A stretch of 64,000 nt of DNA from NCBI GenBank assembly GCA_026874595.1, contig CM049307.1, forward strand, positions 35,258,862 to 35,322,861, given 5' to 3'. Shown piece after piece: positions 1 to 12,055 of the stretch (its first letter is position 1; the number at the start of each line of letters is the position of its first letter). A program made the translations under genes and the position numbers. This DNA is from Sipunculus nudus (Eukaryota; Annelida; Sipuncula; Golfingiida; Sipunculidae). The notes below the pieces were generated by a model, which was given only the letters and a program-made list of their open reading frames with translations, did no database searches and had not been told where the DNA came from.

Positions 1-771
1 ACTTTCAATGTTTAATAAAACCCATTTCTACATTATAAGTTGCCTATTTCTATTTCTGTTCCGTGTTTGGCTTATATATAAATGAATTTTGTTTACTGTT
101 TTGTAAATTTTGTTATTTCAAACAAATATGGGAACAAAAGTTCTCAAACATTTAAAGTATGATGTCATATATAAAAAAACATTGCATTAAATTAAAAAAT
201 AACTGCATGTTAAACAGAAAATTTCTATCATGTTCAACAGTATTCTGGTTATTCTCGATATTCAACCAATAAAGAATTCTTTAAAGGTGCCCAGTCACCC
301 ACCTTTTAAGAAGAATTAATGTTATTTCTGGCATCCTCTGAGTTTATATTAATGATCAAAGGATAATTTTGGTAAAGTTCTTATAACACCTTTGTGAAGG
401 ATGTATGAACATGTTCATCACCAACATGTTTGTAAACACAGCAATGTTGACAAATGGGAAAAAACATCTAACTTAAGTTGGTAGGTTGCATATATGCAGA
501 GGCAGAAAGGTTACTTTTTGGAAAATGCCATTTGCAAAGCTCTGGCTTATCCCATTTGCTGCCAGTTGCCCTTGTTGAATTTGTTTTGATTATTTTGGCG
601 GGTCCCCACAATGATATAAACAAAACAAGCAGCCTGTGTGTGGTGATATCCATGTTTTCTGGTAATTTTTACAAAAGCTCCATGAGATTACCTTTAGTTT
701 ATAAAGGTCAGATAGGTAATTGGGCTCCTTTAAGAGTTATTATTATATAATGTTCTGGTATCTGAAGTTAC
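1..771. other. Transporter intron, no recognisable content
   Basis: This is AT-rich sequence downstream of the last visible transporter exon. The following exon, expected to encode further transmembrane helices, was not found here on the minus strand and presumably lies to the left of the window. Confidence 0.5.
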
Positions 772-3700
772 CTGAGATAGCACTGATATAGGCATATGCG
801 TTTCTCAACAAAACAGCGAGCCCCAGAGCCACTCCCAGCTGGGCCATCCGGAGGATGTTTCTCTTCCACAGTGCAACCTGCACAATACATTATACATATA
901 CAGAATGGCCTTACACATCTAGCAATAGTTTGCTGCATTGATTACTAATTCTGAAAACAAAATTTTATCTAGTGGAAAATTCTACAGTTATAAAGTCCAA
1001 TTCTTGTACCTTTGCTTTAACCAGTTCTGAAATCATCAGATACAACTGCCACATAAACTGGAACTGAATCCAAATAACTGGTTTTGGACCTATTGTATAT
1101 ACATTAATTTTCATAGCTGGACAGACTGACCATCATATTCACTCTGTACCCTATTGTTTCATGCCAATCAAAGCATCCGAGAGCTTGTAAAACAGTTTAC
1201 TCATCACAGCATGTCTATTTTAGGATGTTGAAATGAACTTTATTTATTTACATTCATTATTCACTACATTGATATATGACTTCTCAATTGCCATTAAACA
1301 CATATTCCTGATCACAACTTGCCATATGAAGATTGTATTGTTGCTTGCCAGGTTAAATTTTAAGTTGTCGTTAGTTTTATTCTTAACCTGTTGCTCACTA
1401 GCGATTTTGCTGTGACGTAATGCAAACAGACTAAAATTGCAAGGGATCTGCGACTGATTGCTGATTATAATCCCATGTGAATCACAAGTGAGAGGGCCTT
1501 GCGACGCAACTGCCAGTCACAAAGGACTGCAAAGTTTCTGATTCTTTTTAACTTTTGCAATCATCTGTGATTGCTTGTGATGTGATTTCAAATGAACATC
1601 ATCCCAGTGGTTGTGGGAGTTCAGGTCATGTGAGCTAATGGGTGTGAAATGTGGCATATTTTTGGACTCTGTGATCAATGTAAAACTCTGTGATCTTGAG
1701 TCTGCGACTTATCGCTGAATGTCAGTTGCAAGCAGTCACAGATGCCTGCCGACTGTCTGCGACAGGTTGCAGATAAAAATTGCAGGAAAACCACCAGTAG
1801 GTGGCAGGTTTAACTCTGATTCACCAGTGCATCTTGCCTGACTAAGCTTTTTAACCACAGTCCTATTTGATCAATGATACTTACAGAGTCTGAGATGTAC
1901 TTACAGAGTCTGAGATGTACTTACAGAGTCTGAGATTTACTTACAGAGGATGGCATGAACTTACAAAGTCTGGGATGTACTTACAGAGTCTGAGATGTAC
2001 TTACAGAGTCTGGGATGTACTTACAGAGTCTGAGATGTACTTACAGAGTCTGAGATGTACTTACAGAGTCTGAGATTTACTTACAGAGTCTGGGATGTAC
2101 TTATAGAGTCTGGGATGTACTTACAGAGTCTGAGATTTACTTACAGAGGATGGCATGAACTTACAAAGTCTGGGATGTACTTACAGAGTCTAGGATGTAC
2201 TTACAGAGTCTAGGAATGTACTTCAGAGTTGTCTGAGATGTAATTTAAATGAGTCTGGGATGTCCTTACAGAGTGTGGGATGAACTTACAGGGTCTGGGA
2301 TGTATTTACAGAGTCTAGAACGTACCTACAGAGTCTGGGATGTACACAGGATGGCATGTACTTACAAAGTCTGGGATGTACTTACAGAGTCTAGGATGTA
2401 CTTACAGAGTCTAGGATGTACTTACAGAGTTGTCTGAGATGTACTTTAAAAGAGTCTGGGATGTCCTTACAGAGTGTGGGATGATCTTACAGGGTCTGGG
2501 ATGTATTTACAGAGTCTGGGACGTACCTACAGAGTCTGGGATGTACTAACAGAGCCTGGGATGTACTTACCGATTCTGGGATGACGTTGTGTGTCATGTG
2601 GTTCTCCTTCCTGGGCGTGTCTACTTCAGGCAGCAAGGGGTCTCTCTCATCATCATCAGCCACATACAAGCTGGTGTCTTTAGGACCAAAGATAGCACCT
2701 GCCAATGCATATAATATATGTTAACAAAGCAATGGTGTATCTTATCACAGTGCAGTCACTGTCACTGCATACAGCTAACAGCCTTTAAGAAACTTGATAA
2801 TAATAATCATTAAATGATAGTCTTTCTGCTTAAGTATGCATCTGATGTCACACACACTATTTCAAGTACCATACATGCAAATAATTATCCTGAAGCATTG
2901 AGACATTACTAATTACTAACAGTGCCACCTACCAGTAGTACCTACATTCAGCCAAATTTAGTGAACCAAGTGCATGATGTCCTAATATGCCAGTACTCAA
3001 AATTTGCATCTCTAACTAGCAACCTTTTGAAGAATCATTAACCAGGGTTTTGATTAACTGACACATGCAGAGGTTAGTGTTAAAATTTATTTTATATATT
3101 TATTTTTTTTTTTGCAAATAAGTATATTAACAATTGCAAAGATCAGAATGTAGAGTTGCTATTTAATTTTTCCATTCTTGCTGAATGTAACAACAGAGCT
3201 TATTCCTTTCTCTATTTATTTCTTTAGGCAAGTGATGAAAGAGGCATATAAATATCATATAACTCACAAAATAAGCACAGATGGAAAAGAATCAAGAATA
3301 ACTTGATGTAGGATAAAGAAGGAAATAATTCATACTGGTACATTTCTGTCACTAACACCTGTATTGCTGTCACTTGGACAATTGTAACCTTTCTATAATG
3401 GACAAAAACACAGGTATCAACGGTGTCTGTAATAGGGATGCTTCACTGTATCAAGTGACTAGAGAGAGTAATGTAACAAGGTATCTTTTGCTCACCTTCA
3501 GAGAACAGGTATCCTTCAACAATCTGCAGACATGGGTAGAACTGGAGCGGGAATGTACAGGCCACACTCACAATGAGAGTAACATCCACAAGAATGGAAT
3601 ACATGCTGTGCTGTGGCATGCTCAGTATAATCAGCTGCTCCACACCACTCCCGTAACGCAAATAACCCAGCACACCAAAACTACACAGAATGCTAAACAC

Positions 3701-6700
3701 TATGTAGACAGCTCCATGAAGATACATAGGAAAGATCCAACGATTCCCCTCCATGCTGCCCTCTATTGGAACAACCTAAAAGAACAAAATATACAAAGAA
3801 TTTAAACTTTTATTTCTTGAACCCACTTAAACTATCTTTTGTTGTATCACCAATGGTGGCTTCTGGACTTACATTAAGGTAAAACTATGAGAATTATTAA
3901 AGATATGCTTTTGAAAATTTCTTGCTTTCATATGCTCTATGTATGAAGTCAAGAATAAATCACAGCAGGTAGGCATCCTCATAAGTATCGAGATCAGGCC
4001 AGTTTAAATGTCTGCAGGTGTCAAAGGTGTATAAAACCTCTTTATGCCATATTGATGTTGCCTGTAGCATGTAAGCGGTCACCCGAAGGTTGTTAGGTTG
4101 GATGTAGGTTACGTTACAAACCTGTCTTTTATAAATATTTAAATAATTTGATACACAATATATTACCTTACATACACATTTGCTTGAAAATTCTAACTGC
4201 GCTAATGCTATATAAAAAATGCGCGATAATTCACACACGCCAAATTAACCACTTCCACAGTATCTGTTTAAGGGTGTGACAGAAGTTGTACTTACACATC
4301 CTATGCCTTCATATGCACCCGTGATCTGACCAATGAAGAGAGGGAGAGTGGCCCACTTGAAGAGAGCAAAACCATCAGCACATATAGTGAAACCTGCGAT
4401 GTTAAACACACAGCATTAGAATCTAATAAACAAGAAATTTACATAATTTTCAGCAGTGTACACTTATATGTGCATGTACACTTCCACAGGAGGAAATAGC
4501 AAGACATGAATGCAGTAAAATTCCAGCAGCTTTATCTGATATAAACTCAAGTAAACAATAGTAACATTGAGCCACACTGAGGGCTCTACATGCATAATAC
4601 TTTACTTATCATAACACAGTCAACCTTACAAAATATGCTTGACAACGAGTATTGAATTTCAGCACTTTGCTTCATATATACATTTAAAATGTATATCTGA
4701 ACACAATAAAAAATTAAAGATGTGTATTTCTGGTTTTACCAGAAAAATAAACTGCTATCTTAAACTTCAGCAGAATTTTATTTCTAATTTCACATTTTAT
4801 GTTTGTAACTGCTTCATAAAAAATTCTAGTTCTTAAATCTCTAAAATGCCCCTAAGGGGGGTGATATTCTGTCTGACATTTACTATGGTAATTGCTACTG
4901 CCCCAGATAGAAGAAATATGAGGATTTTACATAAATATCTTGTGGTAACATCACAATTTCTGGTCAGGTGCTGAGTATGGTTATTTGGGTTTTACTGTAT
5001 ACAAACAAAATATAATGAAAGCATTTCAGAGAATCTAATGTAGTACTTACCAACTGCAAGGAACACCAATACAGCCATGGCTCCGATCACCAGTGATACT
5101 GTGGCTATGACACTGAATGGGCTCAGCAGTCGGATGTTTTGGATCAAGGAGGTTAAGATGAACATGGGCAATGGAAACAGAACAAGTAATTTCAGGCTGG
5201 GAGCTGAGCTCACCATCAAATAGCTTGGTGGAGACTGAGTTGTTATAGCTGTTGTTGTATTTATAATGCTCTGTGTTGTCTGTAATGTTGTAGTTGTAGC
5301 TTCTGTTGTTGTTGTATTTACCAGACTGGCATTAGCTGAAGTTGAAAATGTTGTAACTGGAAGTGTTGTGGCTGGAAGCGTTGAATTAATGGTAACTCCT
5401 GTTGTCCCATTACCAAAAGGTGATGGCACATCTGTTGAGTTTATGGAAACCATTTCATATTCTGGGATACTTCTGATGTTCCTTGAACCATATTTCCTAA
5501 GTAATTCTTGTATCAAGGTTTCATCTATATTCATGTGAGCTTTTTTTAACGTTGCCAGAGGCTCATGAGATCTTTTACCACCGAGTGGCAAAATCAAATT
5601 TTTTAGTCCTGGTTTTGGTACAGAATTTGCCGACTTGGCAGATGGTATGCTGCCATTAATATCATAAATAGCAGATCCATTTATAGGTATCAAAGCTGGT
5701 ACCAATGGAAATATGGTATATACAGCATTTCCAATAAATATAAAATAACATACAACTGTAATCAGTTGTGTGTACCACACACATATGTCTATTAAATACC
5801 GTCCCCATTTTCCTAATGCTAATTTACCAATATCCCCATATCCTAGCCCACGTTCCAGTGATTTCCTAAGCTTAGGCAGGTCTTCCGTTGCTGTGTTCCT
5901 CTTCAGACTCTCCCGCTGTATGATGTTGTTGATGATGTGGTATTTGCATTTGATCAGAAGACAGATACAGTGGTCTGTTAAGGCAGCGATGATGAATAGC
6001 CCTATCACACCAAACTGAAATGAACAGACATGCATTAAAGAAACATTATAATTTGCAATAATATGTCTTTACTCACACTATAGGTTCATTTTGAATGAAT
6101 AAAAAGGTTTTCCAGCTGAACTCTCCTGGCACACTGACGTACTATATCAAATTCACCTGTTTTATTCAAGTTTTTTGGTTCTGAGAGTAAACGCTGTCCA
6201 CATTTATCTATTTACCACAACAACACTGTGCTACCAGAGGTGTCAACTTGTGCATGTGCGACAACTCTCAAATGAACAGATGAAACATGAAAAAAGAAAC
6301 ACTGGGCTGAAGCTTGAAAATCTTGATTTGTCAGGTGGTATGTTAATGTTTTGGACCACTGATCGCGCCCGGTGCAAGCTTATTCAAACTCATGTACAAG
6401 AGTTAGCAAATGGTTCTATAGGGAAACTTTGGCAGATACCATAATATTCTGCAGAGGAAAACTATATATTTCAATAATATTTAAAATGCCTGGTATGTGA
6501 ATAAGCCCTTAATACTTTAATATAATAATATGTGAAAATGTAAAGGGGACACAGAAGATTTCATACTGGCTTTACAAGCAAAGATGGCTTTACTGGCAAA
6601 GTTGTAGATTGTGGGCCTCAAGTGAACCAGGTAATGACCCAGATTGACCCAGTTTGTTTTATCCTCCTGTTACAATCTGCCTGGTCTGCAGGATCCTCCG

Positions 6701-9700
6701 AGTGGATAATTTGGTTGGATGTCAGACACATATTGTGTACACAGAGAAGGGAAGTGCACAGCAAACATCCATTCTGTTTTGTTAGTGTGGTGTTTTATTT
6801 ACCAGTGCATAAGATGTCCTTTTATTTAGGTAAAGATTCATGTAGGAATAATAATTATGAAATACAGTACTATTCATAGCACATCCGTAATACACAAAGT
6901 GTACCAAGGTATTTAAAAACCAACAATATAGTATGTGATTCTACTCCCCTATTTATTTCCTACATGGTTACAAATATTAAGGTTTAAATGTTAAATTATT
7001 ACTTACAACAAGACCACTCTGGGCAAATGCAAATGGCAGTGCCTGGTAGTTGGTTCCAATGAAAGCCTTGACTGTATTAAAGAAATCCCCAACATACTGG
7101 TACCATTTGGCCTTCTCCCTGCAAGTAAAACATCACTGTGTAAGGTGAAATGTTTATATTACAAGACACACTAAAATTAATACTTATAAAGATACAAATA
7201 CAGGGAAATCTTTCCTCAGGGGAAACCCCTAAATTATGGACACCCTTCTACAACTGATTCTAAAGCTGTCCAAAGAGTAGCAGACTTGGAGTGTAAACTC
7301 TTCACAGCATGCACCTCTATATTTTGGCAAAACTTTGGTCTCACAAGTGTCTGTAATTGGAAAATACAACTGTGTATATAAATATTTATTCAACTGGAGT
7401 TGAATATTTAAATTAGCTTTGTTTTGAAGTGTCATCTCAAAAATAAGATATTTGTTTAATTTAAGCAAAAATACCTTCGAGAACATATTAAGCTTACAAA
7501 CTCTTGCTTCTAATAAATTCATTTTTGGAAGATTCCTCACACTGAAATTATTATTACCCTGTTGTAATAATATATGGCATCATGTGAAGTCCCATTTAAG
7601 CACAAGGGGAATAAAGAGTGCCCTTTATAAGTGACAGCTAAGTACAAAATAAAAGCCCTGCTGATACAATGATAAACACAACAAATGCAGCATGTGACTG
7701 GATACTTGTGTAGAACGCCACAGCTGATGGACAAACGTATAAGATCACAAGCAGTGTCATGACCCACCCCTAATCAGGAAATTATCTCAGGATGTCAGTT
7801 CATTTTTCATCTGGGACAGAAAAAGGTCATGTGATATAATGTTACACACTGCTCATACAATTTCTACATCAGAAGGAACATTTCAGGAGGATCCATACAG
7901 AGAATCTGAAATTTCTTAATGAATCCATGTGTAAACCCAATGCTTGATGACCAACCTGAAAACTCTGACATAACCATATTTTATTGTGTGTGGAATTACA
8001 CCTTAATCCTGTCCTGATATTACTGATTTTAAATTTCTCACACTAGCCTCCTTACACATGTTCATTACCAGTGCTAACATTTCATTTCATCTCTATACAA
8101 TCTTGAACATTCAGAGAGACATCTGGCATAAGTTTTGTACATGTTTCAGTGATCATCATGATCATAATTTTTAATTCTTCCACCATGAAAACTAATATTA
8201 ACTGAATTTAAACAAAGTGTGGTATAATGAACTCATGAATAAACACAACAGAAGGTTCATGGCAGAATTCTGATGTAACCTGTGGATCTATCTTGATAAG
8301 ATAGGTCACTGAGCAAAAACCACTTAAAGACAACTTGCTTGTGGTGTTTCATGTTGTCCCTGCTCTCTAAAAATTGTTTTATGGTCAGTCCTTAGTACAC
8401 AAAAGCGGTTACATGCACAACTTTGCTCATTCAGTACACACCTTAGATTGCTCATGATAAGCTTATGTATTGTTTGGAATTCATAAATTTACAAGCGATG
8501 GTACAACATCAGCCAATAAATCACTTATTAACAGTGATAGTGTCAGGATTTCACCAATAACCTCACTAGATGGTGTGTACACAGATGACTTCTATGATAA
8601 CAAATAATGTACTTCGATTTGTTCATATCTGTTTTTTTAAATTAAACTGTCTAGAATATTCATGTATGTTTTTGTTCTGTACCAAGAAGCCTCGCATTAA
8701 ACCCCTATTACTGTGCATCTATTCAGGTCAAGGATTTCAGCTGACATGTTCTGAGTATTATCCTGAGGGCATGATATTACTGTGAATAAGACTTTCAGGT
8801 GATTCAATATCACACAGGCCAAAGGCTCTCTGGTTATTATTGGGGATAAACTTTTCAAATAAATAAAGCATCAAGATATAATTTATCCCAAATTGTAACT
8901 CTAAAATCCCTCTGAGTCAGAGTCTTTGGAAGTTTGAGAAATTATATTTGTTCCTTCTGGCAAAAGTCTGATCAATACATGTAGACATATATATTTATCC
9001 ATGCAAACATATATTTATTAAAATACAGGCTGCTGACATCACCACTGGAACTTGTACTGAATACCAGATTGTCACTTGAGTTTTAGAACTGTCCTGGGGG
9101 CCTGCATTACTGGATGAAAAGACGGGACTCAATAACCCCAGGAGTGTGACATCATATGAGCACTGACAATGACACATGTTTAAAGTTATGAATCAGCAGG
9201 TGGCTATAGGGCATTTACACAAGTTTATATGGTTACCTCAAGGGTCCTGTGATCCAACATATTATTTAAGATCTGTGACTAGCCACTTCCTTGTGACGGG
9301 TTCAGATTTACAGTGGATAAATGATAAAATAATTTAATCCAAGAGTAAAGATGGTCTCTTTTTTGGCGTAACTAAAAGTAACTAAAACATGGGTAGTCAA
9401 CAATCGACTACATGTATCCGCCAAAATCAGAGTGGGACAGGTGAAGTGAGGCATGGCTTGAGTGGCGAGGGGAAATAGAGAGAAGTGTGTTGCATATAAG
9501 AATGGACGTCTGCTGCCGAAATGTGTATGTAGGTGGCGCAACCTGCCAGAAAATCCAGAAAGTTATCCAGGTTGTATACAACTGCAAAATTTTATGCAGA
9601 TAAGTCAAACCACTGCCAAGATATGAGTGATTTTATCCCACGGCAGACAAACAGATGGACGCTGTGCAAAAATGGTTGCAGGTGGCGCCACCAGTTTTGC

Positions 9701-11779
9701 ATATGATAAAGAGCTATCTTAGATCTATAGACATGGAAACTTCAGGAGGATACGTCATACTAGTTCTGAAATATAAACCTGGATGTTCAGCAGTAGGTGG
9801 CGCCACCTGCCACAAAATCAGGAAAGCTATCCAAGATGTATATACATGCAAAATTTAGGCAGATAAGTCAAACCACTGCCGAGATATGAGTAATCTTGTC
9901 TCACAGCAGACAAACAGTCAGAGGCTGTGCAAAAATGGTTGCAGGTGGTGCTAGCAGTTTTGTGTATGATAAAGAGCTATGTGAGATCTATAGACATGCA
10001 AAATTTCAGGAGGATACCTCAAACCAGTCCTGAGATATACGCCTGGATGTCTGCAGCCTGAACGTGAATGTAGGTGGCGCCAACTGCAACAAAATTTAGA
10101 AAGCTATCCAAGATGTATATACATGCAAAATTTTAGGCAGATAAATCAAACCACTGCAGAGATATGAGAGATTTTGTCCCACGGCAGACAAACAGACAGT
10201 CGCTGTGCAAAAATGGTTGTAGGTTGTGCCACCAGTTTTGCATATGATAAAGAGCTATGTGAGATCTAGCCACATGCTAAATTTCAGGAGGATATGTCAA
10301 ACCAGACCTGAGATATACGCCTGGATTTGTGCAGCAAAATATTTTGGCACCATTTAACATGTGACCCGATAATCATGTAAAATTTCAGAAAAATCTGTCC
10401 AGTGGTCTCAGAGTTCTATTCTGGAAACAAATGTGGTGGCGGCGGAACTGGGTCAAACACATAGTATCCACAAAACTTCGTTTTGGTAAAACTTTGTTTT
10501 GGTGGATACAATTAATTCTCTTAAAGGTTGATTTATTAAGGAAATTTGTAAATTATGTTCTTACTGATTTTTCTGTGGTCAGGATTTTAGAGGTACCTGC
10601 TTAGATGTTAGGGGGGCCTGGATAGCTGAATGGTAAAATGCTCGGCCTTCTCAACTGGTGACCCAGGTGCTGCCAATTGAGAATGGGTTGTAGTGGCCTG
10701 TCCAAGGTTGGTGGTTACCTCCGGCTTCCACCACCTCTCTCACTACGATCTTCAGACTCTATCAGTATCTTCTTATATCTAACTGCTAATTGTATACCGA
10801 CTCAATATGTCAAACTTTTTCATTGCTGATGGAGGCAGTGTGAGCTGGATTTCCTGGAGGCTTTTGAATGGCTCAAATGAAAACTTCACTTTCAGTCAGT
10901 CAGTCAGCTTAGATAACAAGCCACTGAAACACTCGAGCAGTCAGATGGAGGGAGGTGATAAATGCAGTATTTAACATTCTAATTGTTCTGTTTGTTGTTC
11001 TGTACCATATAACTTTTAAGCATCACAGTAGTTCAGTCTGGGAGTCAATGTGCAACCATTTCACCCAAGGTGGAGCATTTAAGGAGGTTAAAAGCATTGT
11101 TTACCATTTTCCCACCAGGGAGCACATCCCCTTAGTATCAAGATGTGATCATAAAGCCATCAATTAAACATGATGCACAACATCTTAAATAACTATGACA
11201 TCAGATGGTGCTTATGATCTGTATCTTTCTTACGAATTTATTGTCTTTGAATTTATAATATTATCATGGATCAGACATTTTGCCAACCCTGACAGCCAAT
11301 GATCCGGGCTGGTCACTTGAATTACTCTAGCTGGTATCCATTCATGCACCGGCAGTCCAGGTGCGGCTTTAAAGTGGGGTTTACCAGATCTTCTTTTTCT
11401 CAGTGCATCATGGACAGGGAACTGAAAAGTCTGGTTGCGGCTTTTAGTAGGTAGTTTATAGGTAGTTGCAGTTTATAATGGAAAATTTAAGGTTTTTAAA
11501 GTATTAGGATAGGAAAGGTCAGGACAGCAACATAGGGTATGACTGTGTTTCAAAACACATTTTGAATGTATGTAAGATTGTATAAAGATTATATATATAA
11601 ATGTATAAATATGTAACACTTACAAAATGTGATTGAGATATAAACAACCGGTAGAATGTATGGTAGTGCTGGCCAATTAGCAATACTCATATGCGGCGAA
11701 ACCGGGCAGCCTGGGGGGGGGGGAGGGGCAAATGACATGTTTGGGCGAGCTGAACCCCCTCCCCATATATGTGCATGTA

Positions 11780-11841
<62 letters not shown>

Positions 11842-11955
11842 GGTAAAGAGAAAGAGTGAAGCCTTATATATAGACAAACTTGTTTTTTATCTAAAAGGTG
11901 TAACTCTTTCTCTTTACCTACACTTCGACTACAGACTAACATGGCTATCCCATTT

Positions 11956-11991
<36 letters not shown>

Positions 11992-12001
11992 AATATAAAT
12001 A

Positions 12002-12055
<54 letters not shown>

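Noticed and set aside
1430-1800. Possible inverted-repeat element rich in TGCGACTG/TTGCAGAT words
   Set aside because: The ends do not align well enough to define terminal repeats or a target duplication.
2249-2437. 62-codon open frame on plus
   Set aside because: Generated by the 20-bp minisatellite; the residues repeat with the array.
3374-3805. 143-codon open frame on plus
   Set aside because: It lies antisense over transporter exon 3775-3496, whose minus-strand frame matches the family and has proper splice sites.
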